DNA of 64,000 bases from JACQFZ01 sp041485885 (GTDB lineage Bacteria > Pseudomonadota > Gammaproteobacteria > Acidiferrobacterales > Sulfurifustaceae). The notes under the pieces were generated by a model. The model searched no databases, was not told the DNA's origin, and saw only the letters and a list, made by a program, of their open reading frames with translations. The DNA lies in contig JBGPKL010000010.1 in assembly GCA_041485885.1 (NCBI GenBank), positions 9,452-73,451 of the forward strand, given 5' to 3'. Numbering within the stretch: the stretch's first letter is position 1; every line of letters begins with the position of its first letter. A program made the position numbers and the translations under genes. Of this stretch, positions 8,331-16,780 are shown in pieces.

Positions 8331-9484
8331 CAGATGCGTTTGTAGCGAAACACGACGACGGCAATCGCCAAGCAGACGGCGGCGAACGCGCACAGAGCGG
8401 CCGCGCGGCCGGCGACCGCACCCACGCCCGCGCCGCGGAGCAGCACGTCGAGCATTCCCTCGAGCGCCCATCCCATAGGCGACGCCTCCGCGAGTCGTTG
8501 CATGCTCTGCGGCATCAGAAATTTCGGCGCCATCACGCCGCCGATCGCGCCAAACAAGATGTTGCCGACGCCCCCGATGATCGTCGCTTGCGCGACGCTG
8601 CCCGCGCTCACGGCGACGAGTATTGCATAGCCGATCGCGGCGAGACTGGTGGCGGCGAACACCAACGCCAACGCGGCGGGCGAGCCGTTCAGCGCCAGCG
8701 CTTCGCTCCCGAAGAGCGGCACCAGGTATGCGCCGACCGACAGCATGGCGACCGCCTGCACCTGGTTCATCAGAAAGAACGGCACGATCTTGCCGGCGAA
8801 GAAGACTCCGGGCGATGCGCCCATCGAGCGCAACCGGCGCAACGTGCCGTGATCGCGCTCGGCGATGAAAATGGTCGAGAGCGGAATGACGATGAAGAAC
8901 ATGGCGAACACCAACCACGCCGGCACGCTCTGCTGAACCGCGGTCGGCGGGCGCGAGACACCGGCGCTTTCGAAATAGGCGACGGCGACGCGTCTATCCG
9001 TGGCGCCGGCGAGATTCACGCCGATACCGCGACCGAGTCGTTCGATTGCGAGCTGCGCGAGTATCAGCTCGGTCTGCGTTTGCGCGAGGGCGAGCACGGA
9101 CGCCGCGAGCGCCGGCTCGGCGACTATGCGCACGAGTGGTTTGCGTGCGCGTTCGGACAAGCCGCGCTCCAGTCTCGGCTCGATGACCAACACAAAATTG
9201 ACGCGATGTTCCCGCAACGCCGCCGATGGCGCGAGCGCCTCGGTGGATCGGGTGAAGCCGCTCGTGGCCGCGAAGCGCTCCTGCAACGTGCGTGCGAGGG
9301 CGCCGCGATCCTGATCGTCGACCAGATAAGAGAACTTGTGCGCGCTCTGCGCGGAAAGGGTGTCTTGCAGCGCCAGCGACATGATCAAAATGAAGACGAC
9401 CGGCATGATAAAGAGCGCCGCGAGCGCGTGCAGATCGCGCGTGAGCGCCAGTGTTTCCTTGGTGAGCGCGGCCCAGAGCTTCAT
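8330..9484 (-). CDS. ABC-2 type permease
   Basis: 384-residue inner-membrane protein with one N-terminal transmembrane segment (ALAALFIMPVVFILIMSLAL), a large periplasmic loop (about residues 45-190) and a C-terminal group of about five membrane segments. This is the ABC-2/YhiI-like exporter layout. It pairs with the ATPase encoded immediately upstream (stop at 9489, start here at 9484). In this locus the expected cargo is the lipid or polyketide product; the cargo is inferred from context only. Confidence 0.8.
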   Translation of the reverse strand: MKLWAALTKETLALTRDLHALAALFIMPVVFILIMSLALQDTLSAQSAHKFSYLVDDQDRGALARTLQERFAATSGFTRSTEALAPSAALREHRVNFVLVIEPRLERGLSERARKPLVRIVAEPALAASVLALAQTQTELILAQLAIERLGRGIGVNLAGATDRRVAVAYFESAGVSRPPTAVQQSVPAWLVFAMFFIVIPLSTIFIAERDHGTLRRLRSMGASPGVFFAGKIVPFFLMNQVQAVAMLSVGAYLVPLFGSEALALNGSPAALALVFAATSLAAIGYAILVAVSAGSVAQATIIGGVGNILFGAIGGVMAPKFLMPQSMQRLAEASPMGWALEGMLDVLLRGAGVGAVAGRAAALCAFAAVCLAIAVVVFRYKRI

Positions 9485-9488
9485 GGCG

Positions 9489-10382
9489 TCAATCTCGAAG
9501 CGACCGGCGCGTCAATTCCATAAACACTTCCTCCAGATTTTTCGCGCCGCGTTGCAGCCGCGCCGGCTCGACGTTATGGGTTTCGCACAACTGCATCAAG
9601 CGCGACAGCGGGTGTCGCAACGGCGTGCGCAGCACCGCTTCGCGCGTATCGGCGCTCACGACGTCGAAGTCGCGAGCGAGTGACGTCAAGAATTCCGCCG
9701 GCGCGGCGTCGCCGAAAACCAGCCGCAGCTTGGAATCGCCCGTCAGTAACGTATCGAGCCGACCCTGCGTCAGCACGCGGCCATTGTCGAGGATGGCGAC
9801 GCGGTCGCACAGATATTCGACCTCTTCCATATAGTGCGACGTGTAGACGACCGTTTTGCCTTCGGTGCGCAGGCCGCGGATCGCATCGAGAATGAACGCC
9901 CGCGATTGGGGATCCACGCCCACCGTCGGCTCGTCGAGTAGTATTAGTTCCGTTTCGGCCAGCAAACCGATGGCGAGGTTGAGACGGCGCTTCATGCCGC
10001 CGGAGTAGTCGCCGGCGCGTTGGTCGATGGCCGGGGCGAGACCGGCGAACGCGATCCCGTAGTCCATGCGGCGGCGCAGCCGTGCGCCCCATAGACCGAG
10101 CATGCCACCGAAGAAGGCGAGGTTCTCGCGACCGGTGAGCATCGGGTAAAACGCCAAGTCCTGCGGCACGAGCGCGGGTCGTTGCATCGAGCCGGCGCGC
10201 GCGATGCGCCCGCGCGTCGGCGCGGCGAGGCCGACGATGATCGAGATGAGCGTGGTCTTGCCGGCGCCGTTCGGACCCAACAAGCCGAATATTTCACCCG
10301 CAGCGACGCGAAGGTCGACGCCCTGCAGGACCCAAGGTCCGTTAGCGCGGTAGCGATAGTGCACGTCGTGCACATCGAGCAT
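9489..10382 (-). CDS. ABC transporter ATP-binding protein
   Basis: 297-residue nucleotide-binding subunit. Walker A is GPNGAGKTT, the signature is YSGGMKRRL and Walker B is LILLDEPTVG. The C-terminal extension is typical of ABC-2 exporters (DrrA-like). It is the first gene of the minus-strand operon (ATPase, permease, ACP, ketosynthase, synthase-like), transcribed divergently from mlaF. Confidence 0.85.
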   Translation of the reverse strand: MLDVHDVHYRYRANGPWVLQGVDLRVAAGEIFGLLGPNGAGKTTLISIIVGLAAPTRGRIARAGSMQRPALVPQDLAFYPMLTGRENLAFFGGMLGLWGARLRRRMDYGIAFAGLAPAIDQRAGDYSGGMKRRLNLAIGLLAETELILLDEPTVGVDPQSRAFILDAIRGLRTEGKTVVYTSHYMEEVEYLCDRVAILDNGRVLTQGRLDTLLTGDSKLRLVFGDAAPAEFLTSLARDFDVVSADTREAVLRTPLRHPLSRLMQLCETHNVEPARLQRGAKNLEEVFMELTRRSLRD

Positions 10383-10512
10383 CGGATCGAGACACCCGGG
10401 TGACTAAGGGAATTCGCCTTATACCACAAGCATCGCATCACCGGCACACGGTCGGCGTTTCCCATCGTTACGTACGTCGGGTTGCGTCGGCGAGTAGCAA
10501 AGCCGCAACGAC

Positions 10513-10527
10513 GCGCATAAAATGCGC
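10513..10527. promoter_or_regulatory. 15-bp palindrome GCGCAT-AAA-ATGCGC
   Basis: Perfect 6-bp arms around AAA, with the same core as the palindrome at 2646-2660. It lies 31 bp before the proposed mlaF start in the region divergent from the ABC exporter operon. It includes a -10-like TAAAAT at 10518-10523 without a clear -35. Confidence 0.35.
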
Positions 10528-10558
10528 CTCACCTCGGAAACGATCGACAGGGACCCGA

Positions 10559-11422
10559 TTGAAGCGAGCTGCCTCCGGCAAGCGCGTTGCGACCGATAGC
10601 GTAGCCGCACCGCGCGCCGATCACGCCGTCGTAACGCTCGACAATGTAGTTTTCTCCCGCGGCGATCGCCGCATTCTTAGCGGCCTCACCTTGCACGCGG
10701 AACGCGGGCGCATCACCGCGATCATGGGCGGCAGTGGGAGCGGCAAGACGACCATACTGAATTTGATCGGCGGACGAATCTACCCCGATTCGGGGCGAGT
10801 GATGGTCGACGGGCAATCCGTTCCCGAACTCGACACCGATCAGCTGTTCGCGTTGCGCAAGCGGATGGCGCTGCTATTCCAAACGGGTGCGCTCTTTACC
10901 GACCTCCCCGTCTTCGAGAACGTCGCCTTTCCGATCCGCGAGCATACGCGGTTGCCGGAGGAGATCCTGCGCACCGTCGTGCTGATGAAGCTCGAAACCG
11001 TCGGATTGCGCGGCGCGTACCGGTTGATGCCATCGGAGCTGTCGGGGGGCATGGCGCGGCGCGTGGCCCTGGCGCGTGCGATCGCGCTCGAACCGATGAT
11101 CATCATGTACGACGAGCCGTTCACCGGGCTCGATCCGATCTCGAAAGGCGTGATCGCCAAACTGATTCAGGAGCTGAACCGCACGCTCGGCATTACCTCG
11201 ATCGTCGTATCGCACGATGTCCAGGAAACCTGTCTAATTTCGGACTACGCGTACATCGTCGGTGAGGGCAGGATCATCGGCGAGGGTTCGCCGAAGGAGC
11301 TGCAGCATTCCTCCTCGGACTACGTGCGCCAATTCATGGAAGGACAGCCGGACGGTCCTGTGCCGTATCAACATCCGGCGCCTGACTATCTACAGGATCT
11401 ATTGGCGAAGGAGACCGCATGA
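10559..11422 (+). CDS. mlaF: phospholipid ABC transporter ATPase MlaF
   Basis: ATPase of the MlaFEDB complex, which moves phospholipids between inner membrane and the MlaC shuttle to keep the outer membrane asymmetric. Walker A is GGSGSGKTT, signature ELSGGMARR, Walker B IIMYDEPFTGLD. The start chosen is TTG 10559, preceded by AGGGA at 5-nt spacing, giving 287 aa (E. coli 269). The longer frame from ATG 10400 adds 53 Arg/Ser-rich residues that look non-coding and overlap the palindrome region. It overlaps mlaE by 4 nt. Confidence 0.9.
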   Translation: MKRAASGKRVATDSVAAPRADHAVVTLDNVVFSRGDRRILSGLTLHAERGRITAIMGGSGSGKTTILNLIGGRIYPDSGRVMVDGQSVPELDTDQLFALRKRMALLFQTGALFTDLPVFENVAFPIREHTRLPEEILRTVVLMKLETVGLRGAYRLMPSELSGGMARRVALARAIALEPMIIMYDEPFTGLDPISKGVIAKLIQELNRTLGITSIVVSHDVQETCLISDYAYIVGEGRIIGEGSPKELQHSSSDYVRQFMEGQPDGPVPYQHPAPDYLQDLLAKETA

Positions 11423-12204
11423 ACGCGAACGCGATACGCGAGCTTGGCGCGGGCGTCATCGGCAGCGTCGAGCGGCTTGGCCGAGCAAGCATGTTCCTTT
11501 ACGATATCTTTGCCGCGTCCCGCCCTTTGTTTCATCGATTTTTTCTCGTCATCCAGCAAGTCTACGCCGTCGGTGTACTGACCCTGCTCATTATTATGGT
11601 GTCCGGGCTCTTCGTCGGCATGGTCCTCGGCCTGCAGGGCTACAACACGCTCGTACGCTTCGGCGCCGCGGAGTCGCTCGGCTTACTGGTCGCGCTGTCT
11701 CTCGTACGCGAGCTCGGGCCGGTGGTGACGGCGCTGCTCTTCGCCGGGCGCGCCGGATCGGCGCTCACGGCGGAGATCGGGCTCATGAAGGCGACCGAGC
11801 AACTCGCCGGTATGGAAATGATGGCGGTTAATCCGATCATGCGGGTGATCGCGCCGCGTTTCTTCGGCGGCGTAGTCGCGATGCCGCTGCTCGCGGCGCT
11901 ATTTTCCGCGATCGGCGTGCTCGGGGGACACATCGTCGGCGTCGGTTTGCTCGGGGTCGATGCCGGGGCATTTTGGTCGCAAATGCAAAACGGCGTCGAT
12001 TTTCGCGATGACGTCGTGAACGGTGTCATCAAAAGTGTCGCGTTCGGCATTACTGTTACGTGGATCGCCGTGTTCGAAGGATATGACGCGGTCCCGACCT
12101 CCGAGGGGGTCGCGAGCGCGACGAACCGCACCGTGGTTTATTCTTCGCTCGCGGTGCTCGGGCTGGATTTTATTTTGACGGCGTTGACGCTGGGAGAGGT
12201 TTGA
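11419..12204 (+). CDS. mlaE: phospholipid ABC transporter permease MlaE
   Basis: 261-residue inner-membrane permease of the Mla system, with an N-terminal interfacial helix and about five membrane segments. The conserved MlaE stretch includes LVRELGPVVTALLFAGRAGSA and the following KATEQLAGMEMMAVNP. It overlaps mlaF (ATGA) and ends 1 nt before mlaD. Confidence 0.93.
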   Translation: MNANAIRELGAGVIGSVERLGRASMFLYDIFAASRPLFHRFFLVIQQVYAVGVLTLLIIMVSGLFVGMVLGLQGYNTLVRFGAAESLGLLVALSLVRELGPVVTALLFAGRAGSALTAEIGLMKATEQLAGMEMMAVNPIMRVIAPRFFGGVVAMPLLAALFSAIGVLGGHIVGVGLLGVDAGAFWSQMQNGVDFRDDVVNGVIKSVAFGITVTWIAVFEGYDAVPTSEGVASATNRTVVYSSLAVLGLDFILTALTLGEV

Positions 12205-12205
12205 C

Positions 12206-12721
12206 ATGGTGCAAAGAAAAACGCTCGAAGTATGGGTGGGCTTGTTCGTCGCCGTCGGCATCCTCGCGCTCGCGATGCTGGCGTTCAAGGTGGGCAATCT
12301 CGCCACCGCCGACGTGTTGAACGGCTACCAGGTGCGCGCCAACTTCGACAACGTCGGCGGGCTCAAAGTGAAATCCCGCGTCACCATGGCGGGCGTCCCG
12401 GTCGGACGCATTGCCGCGATCGGTTTCGACAACGATCGCTATCAAGCGGTCGTGACGATGAATCTCGACGGCCGTTACAACCGGATTCCGGTCGACACGA
12501 GCGCGGCGATTCTGACCTCGGGGTTGCTCGGGGAACAATACGTCGGTCTGGAACCGGGCGGCGCGGACGCGTATCTAAAGGACGGTGACAAGCTCACGGT
12601 CACTCAGTCGGCGGTGGTGCTCGAGAAACTGATCGGACAATTCCTGTTCAGCAAGGCCTCGGAGGCTCCGACGAATAGCGCTAAGCCGGCGGCGCCAGCG
12701 CCCGCGCCGCTGCCACGATGA
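12206..12721 (+). CDS. mlaD: MCE-domain lipid-binding protein MlaD
   Basis: 171-residue single-pass protein. The N-terminal segment VWVGLFVAVGILALAMLAF anchors it in the inner membrane, and the MCE domain follows (VRANFDNVGGLKVKSRVTMAGVPVG region). MlaD hexamers form the periplasmic lipid channel of MlaFEDB. The C-terminus is Ala/Pro-rich (about residues 155-171). It overlaps the mlaC leader by a few bases. Confidence 0.93.
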   Translation: MVQRKTLEVWVGLFVAVGILALAMLAFKVGNLATADVLNGYQVRANFDNVGGLKVKSRVTMAGVPVGRIAAIGFDNDRYQAVVTMNLDGRYNRIPVDTSAAILTSGLLGEQYVGLEPGGADAYLKDGDKLTVTQSAVVLEKLIGQFLFSKASEAPTNSAKPAAPAPAPLPR

Positions 12722-12732
12722 GAGGAACCGAC

Positions 12733-13380
12733 ATGAAGCGCGCTCTAGTACTTGTCTTCGGATTGTTGTTGCCGTTCCTCGTCGTCGCCGCGGAGGCGGA
12801 GGCGCCCGATCAACTCGTGCACAAAGTCTCCGACCACATCTTGCCACTCATCAAGGCCAATCGCGACGAATACGTGCGCGACCCGAGAAAACTTTATGCC
12901 ATGGTCAATCGCGAGGTGCTGCCGTACTTCGATTTCCGCGTCATGGCGAAGTCGGTGCTCGGACGTCACTGGCGCGACGCGACCGAGGAGCAACGCGAGC
13001 GCTTCGTGCAGGAGTTCCGCGATTTACTCGTGCGCACGTATGCGACCGCGCTGCTCAAGTACACCAACCAAGAAGTTCGAATATTACCGGTGCGCGCCAG
13101 TCCCGATGACAAGACCGTGCTGGTGCGGACCGAAATCATGCAGGGCGGGGGCGCGCCGAATATTTCGATGCACTACAGCTTCTATCGATCCGACGATGGC
13201 TGGAAGGTTTACGACGTCTCGATCGAGGGCGTGAGTCTCGTCACCAACTATCGCAGCACGTACGCGGAAAAAGTGCGCGCTCAAGGTTTGGACGCGCTGA
13301 TCGCGAGCCTCGCCGAAGCCAACCGGCGCGGGCAAGTGGGCCCGGCCGCGACCGGACAGAAGCCCGCCGCCCCGCGGTGA
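12733..13380 (+). CDS. mlaC: periplasmic phospholipid shuttle MlaC
   Basis: 215-residue secreted protein (Tol_Tol_Ttg2 family) that carries phospholipids between the outer-membrane MlaA complex and MlaD. The Sec signal peptide MKRALVLVFGLLLPFLVVAAEA is visible, followed by FDFRVMAKSVLGRHWRDAT and YDVSIEGVSLVTNYRS, family landmarks. Start ATG 12733 has AGAGGA at 6-nt spacing, and a start there gives a clean signal peptide; the upstream ATG at 12718 would spoil it. Its stop overlaps the mlaB GTG. Confidence 0.92.
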   Translation: MKRALVLVFGLLLPFLVVAAEAEAPDQLVHKVSDHILPLIKANRDEYVRDPRKLYAMVNREVLPYFDFRVMAKSVLGRHWRDATEEQRERFVQEFRDLLVRTYATALLKYTNQEVRILPVRASPDDKTVLVRTEIMQGGGAPNISMHYSFYRSDDGWKVYDVSIEGVSLVTNYRSTYAEKVRAQGLDALIASLAEANRRGQVGPAATGQKPAAPR

Positions 13381-13700
13381 GCACCGTCGCCGAACAAGAG
13401 GACGTACGTGTCGCGTTCCGCGACGACGGCACGGTTGCCGTCGCCGGCGCGCTCACGTTCGATACCGTTCCGCGGGTGTTCGAGCAAAGCACCGCGTGGC
13501 TGGAACGACCGGGCGGCCCAATCTCAATCGATTTGCGGGAGGTTAGCCGCGCCGACAGTGCAGGGCTCGCGCTGCTCGTCGAGTGGCTGCGCCTCGCGAA
13601 GACGAAGGGACGCTCGCTCAAATTCGTGAATGCCCCCGAGCAGGTGAAGTCGCTGATTCGGGTGAATGGACTCGATCGCGCGCTCGGCGTGGAGAGTTGA
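13377..13700 (+). CDS. mlaB: STAS-domain protein MlaB
   Basis: 107-residue cytoplasmic STAS-domain subunit that stabilises and regulates the MlaF ATPase. The STAS core is seen in ISIDLREVSRADSAGLALL; the Ser/Thr of this loop is the functional site in the family. Start GTG 13377 overlaps the mlaC stop. It is the last gene of the mlaFEDCB operon, followed by a palindromic repeat. Confidence 0.9.
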   Translation: MSTVAEQEDVRVAFRDDGTVAVAGALTFDTVPRVFEQSTAWLERPGGPISIDLREVSRADSAGLALLVEWLRLAKTKGRSLKFVNAPEQVKSLIRVNGLDRALGVES

Positions 13701-13728
13701 TCGCGCGGCGCGCGATGCACGCTTGGTC

Positions 13729-13754
13729 GTTCATTCCGCGAAAGCGGGGATGAC
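13729..13754. repeat. REP-like palindrome (TCATTCC...GGGATGAC type)
   Basis: Imperfect palindrome with arms GTTCATTCCGC and GCGGGGATGAC around GAAA-type loop bases. A better copy lies at 33072-33097. It falls between mlaB and the yadG-like gene, where it could act as a transcript-end hairpin, though no T-run follows. Confidence 0.6.
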
Positions 13755-13839
13755 AAACATCACTCGGGTCAGCCACCCACAAGTTAATTTTCATACTCGC
13801 CCGTCGCGCGAAGCGCGCCCAACAAATACAATAACCAAA

Positions 13840-14754
13840 GTGTCGCACGCCATTTCAATCACCCGGCTCCACAAACGTTATCCAACGGTCCACGCCCTCA
13901 AGGGCGTCGATCTGGCGGTCGAGCGCGGCGAATTCTTCGGGCTGCTCGGTCCGAACGGCGCGGGCAAATCGACGCTCATCAATATCGTCGCCGGGCTCAC
14001 GCGTTTCAATGAAGGAAGTGTGCGGGTGCTCGACTGCGACGTGCTCAAGGACTATCGGCGCGCGCGCCGGTATCTGGGCGTCGTGCCGCAAGAGGTCGTG
14101 TTCGATCCGTTCTTCACGGTGCGCGAGGTGCTGCGCATACAGTCGGGCTATTTCGGCCTCGGACGCAACGACGCGTGGATCGACGAGCTGATCCAGGCGC
14201 TGCGGCTCACCGACAAGGCGGACGCAAATATGCGCGAGCTGTCGGGGGGCATGAAGCGGCGCGTCATGATCGCGCAGGCGCTTGTGCACAAACCCGAAGT
14301 CGTCGTGCTCGATGAGCCGACCGCGGGCGTGGACGTCGAGCAGCGCAAGTCGCTGTGGGAATTCATTTGGCGGCTGCACGCGCAAGGGCATACCATCGTC
14401 CTGACCACGCATTATCTCGAGGAGGCGGAGGCGCTGTGCCAACGCATCGCGATCATCGATCGCGGCGAGCTGATCGCGCTCGACACGACGGAGCGGCTGC
14501 TCGCGCGCGGCATCGGGCGGACGCTGCGCCTTGCGCTCACTACCGAGCGGCCGCTCGAGGTCGCGCCCCCGGCGCTTCGTTCGAAATTGCGCCGGCTCGA
14601 AGGTAACCGCATCGAGCTGCAGCTCGAGAAAGACAGCGATTCTATTATCGCCGTGCTCGATGCGTTGCGCAGCGAAGGCGCAGTCGTTACCGACATCGAG
14701 ATCAAGGAAGCGGATCTCGAAGACGTGTTCGTCGAGCTGACGCGGAGACAGTGA
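13840..14754 (+). CDS. yadG: ABC transporter ATP-binding protein YadG
   Basis: 304-residue ABC ATPase closely resembling E. coli YadG. Motifs are Walker A GPNGAGKST, signature ELSGGMKRR and Walker B VVLDEPTAGVDVE. Start GTG 13840 gives MSHAISITRLHKRYP, matching the family N-terminus; a longer frame from 13666 runs through the mlaB tail and the palindrome and is rejected. Partner of the permease that follows with a 1-nt overlap. Substrate unknown; YadGH has no established cargo. Confidence 0.88.
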   Translation: MSHAISITRLHKRYPTVHALKGVDLAVERGEFFGLLGPNGAGKSTLINIVAGLTRFNEGSVRVLDCDVLKDYRRARRYLGVVPQEVVFDPFFTVREVLRIQSGYFGLGRNDAWIDELIQALRLTDKADANMRELSGGMKRRVMIAQALVHKPEVVVLDEPTAGVDVEQRKSLWEFIWRLHAQGHTIVLTTHYLEEAEALCQRIAIIDRGELIALDTTERLLARGIGRTLRLALTTERPLEVAPPALRSKLRRLEGNRIELQLEKDSDSIIAVLDALRSEGAVVTDIEIKEADLEDVFVELTRRQ

Positions 14755-15515
14755 TGCGGCTGCGCGGCGTCTACACCCTCTTTTACAAAGAAGTGCTGCG
14801 CTTCGTAAAGGTGTTGCTGCAAACGCTGGCGGCGCCGATCGTGACCGCGCTGCTTTATTTGCTGGTGTTCGGACAAGCGCTGGAAGGGCGAGTCGATGTT
14901 TTTCCGGGAGTCAGCTACACCGCATTCTTGGTACCGGGGCTTGTCATGATGTCGATCATTCAGAATTCCTTCGCCAACAGCTCCTCGAGCCTGATCCAAT
15001 CGAAGGTCACCGGAAATCTCGTCTTCATTTTGCTCGCGCCGCTATCGCATTTCGAATTTTTCCTCGCGTTCGTCGGCGCGGCGGTCGCGCGCGGTCTGAT
15101 AGTCGGTCTCGGTGTGTATCTCGTGGCGCTGCCGTTTACCACGGTTCCCATCGCCCACCCGGCCGCGTTGCTGTTGTTCGCTGCCGTGGGGGCGGCGGTG
15201 CCGGCGGTGCTCGGCGTGATCGCCGGTGTCTGGGCGGTAAAGTTCGATCAACTCGCCGGGTTCCAAAATTTCGTGATCCTCCCGCTGTCGTTCTTGAGCG
15301 GTGTCTTCTACTCGTTGCGCAGTCTGCCCGACTTCTGGCGTGCGGTGTCTCATCTGAATCCTTTCTTTTACGCGATCGACGGCTTTCGTTACGGTTTCGT
15401 CGGAGCCGGCGATGTAAGCCCGTGGCTCAGTCTCGCCGTCGTCACGGGATTTCTATTGCTGCTTTCCGGTATCACGCTCTACCTGCTCAAGATCGGTTAT
15501 CGCCTCCGGGACTGA
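14754..15515 (+). CDS. yadH: ABC-2 permease YadH
   Basis: 253-residue inner-membrane permease with six predicted membrane segments. The ABC-2 family motif region is FQNFVILPLSFLSGVFYSL near the C-terminal half. ATG 14754 is preceded by GGAG at 6-nt spacing; a GTG three bases earlier is possible. It sits in the conserved mla-yadGH-bolA-murA order of this lineage, hinting at an envelope role. Confidence 0.88.
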   Translation: MRLRGVYTLFYKEVLRFVKVLLQTLAAPIVTALLYLLVFGQALEGRVDVFPGVSYTAFLVPGLVMMSIIQNSFANSSSSLIQSKVTGNLVFILLAPLSHFEFFLAFVGAAVARGLIVGLGVYLVALPFTTVPIAHPAALLLFAAVGAAVPAVLGVIAGVWAVKFDQLAGFQNFVILPLSFLSGVFYSLRSLPDFWRAVSHLNPFFYAIDGFRYGFVGAGDVSPWLSLAVVTGFLLLLSGITLYLLKIGYRLRD

Positions 15516-15667
15516 AACCGATCGTCAACCGTTTCGTCGTCTGACCGTTAAGCCCTCGAAACAGAGCCGCTAATCGCTGTTCCGTTGGTAAAGCGTCGCG
15601 GATTTCCTATGGTTCATTCGTATAGGTTTGGTATCGAAAAATTGCAAAACTTGCTCAGGAGGTATCT

Positions 15668-16300
15668 GTGTCAATCGCTCAAACCGCACAACTGCCAATC
15701 GTAAAAATCGCCGCCGGTGCCGTGATCGTTCTGTGCGCGGTTGGTGTCGGCACGATGACCGGATTGATTCCCGGCGTGTCTTCAAAGGAGAAGTCGCCAC
15801 AAGCAATCGAGGCTACCGCCGCACCGGCCGCCGCGATCCCGGCAACGTCAACCGCTGAAACGCCGGTAACGCCGGTGCCGGCCAAGCCGGTCGTTAAGGA
15901 GCACGCGCGAGTTGCCACCGCCGAACCGGTTCGCCAAGCGAAAGTGGAAAAGCCGGCGGCGCCCGTTTGCTTCAACTGCGGAACCATCGTAGCGGTCAAC
16001 ACCGTCGAGGTGAAAGGTGAGGCGTCCGGCATCGGCGCGGTCGCGGGCGGCGTCGCGGGCTTGGTCGTCGGCAATCAGATCGGTCAAGGCAAAGGCAAGA
16101 CGCTCGCGAAGATCGCCGGCGCGGCGGGCGGCGCGTATGCCGGTCACCAGATCGAGAAAAATATGAAGAAGACGACGCAGTACGAAATCGCGGTGCGCAT
16201 GGACGACGGTACAGTGCGCACGATTACTCAGGCCAGCAACGCTGGCTTAAGTGCCGGCAGTAAGGTGAAGATCGTCGATAACGCGATCGTGCCGAACTAA
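15668..16300 (+). CDS. glycine-zipper 2TM domain envelope protein
   Basis: 210-residue protein. An N-terminal hydrophobic helix (about residues 12-33) anchors it. An Ala/Pro/Thr-rich linker (about 40-95) follows, then a CFNCG pair. The glycine-zipper region is GIGAVAGGVAGLVVGNQIGQ, followed by a second Gly/Ala helix, and the end is a small beta-rich domain (YEIAVRMDDGTVRTI). This is the SlyB/Rickettsia 17-kDa-antigen type family. Start GTG 15668 has a strong AGGAGG at 5-nt spacing. It is monocistronic in appearance and probably spans or lines the periplasm; function unknown. Confidence 0.8.
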   Translation: MSIAQTAQLPIVKIAAGAVIVLCAVGVGTMTGLIPGVSSKEKSPQAIEATAAPAAAIPATSTAETPVTPVPAKPVVKEHARVATAEPVRQAKVEKPAAPVCFNCGTIVAVNTVEVKGEASGIGAVAGGVAGLVVGNQIGQGKGKTLAKIAGAAGGAYAGHQIEKNMKKTTQYEIAVRMDDGTVRTITQASNAGLSAGSKVKIVDNAIVPN

Positions 16301-16482
16301 TTCGGCTCCGCCCGGAGAAGCGACACCTCTCATTTTCTGTACGCGCCGCACCGAAGCGCGTGGCTAGTATTCTCCGGCTCCATGCCGGGTTTGAGTTCCC
16401 GCAGGCCCGGCGCTCCCTACGACTCTCTCGGCGCATTCCGTGCCTTCAGTCTTGTGCCGATACGCCGCCCGCGCCTGCGGCC

Positions 16483-16510
16483 TTGCAATACGGTCAAATG
16501 GCCCGATAAT
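16483..16510 (+). promoter_or_regulatory. putative sigma-70 promoter of bolA
   Basis: TTGCAA (16483-16488), 16-bp spacer, GATAAT (16505-16510). Transcription would begin at about 16517-16518, at the bolA ATG itself, implying a leaderless or nearly leaderless mRNA. No Shine-Dalgarno precedes that ATG. Confidence 0.4.
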
Positions 16511-16517
16511 AGTTTTA

Positions 16518-16739
16518 ATGCAACCGGAGGACATCAAGCGTCTGATCGAGCGCGGCCTGCCCGGCGCGCAGGTTGAGGTCGCGGGCGATGGGCATCATTT
16601 CGAGGCCGTCATCGTCGCCAAAGCCTTCGCCGGCAAGAGCATGTTGCAACAGCACCAAATGGTCTATGCGGCCCTCGGCGAGAAGATGCGCTCGGAAATA
16701 CATGCGCTGTCGTTACGTACGCTGACGCCCGACGCTTAA
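16518..16739 (+). CDS. BolA family protein (IbaG-like)
   Basis: 73-residue BolA-fold protein. The loop GDGHHFEAVIVAKAF holds the histidine that helps bind a [2Fe-2S] cluster with a CGFS glutaredoxin, and the end RSEIHALSLRTLTP is typical of the IbaG/YrbA branch. It is encoded 41 nt before such a glutaredoxin, and BolA-Grx pairs handle Fe-S cluster trafficking. The ATG at 16518 has no SD. An upstream frame from 16440 is unlikely because the extension is unlike any BolA. Confidence 0.88.
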   Translation: MQPEDIKRLIERGLPGAQVEVAGDGHHFEAVIVAKAFAGKSMLQQHQMVYAALGEKMRSEIHALSLRTLTPDA

Positions 16740-16780
16740 CGTCCTAAGTTCGGCAACTCTTAACTTATAGGTGAAACGCA

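Noticed and set aside
13666..13839. Upstream extension of the yadG-like gene
   Set aside because: It crosses the end of mlaB and a palindromic repeat, and family N-termini begin at the GTG at 13840.
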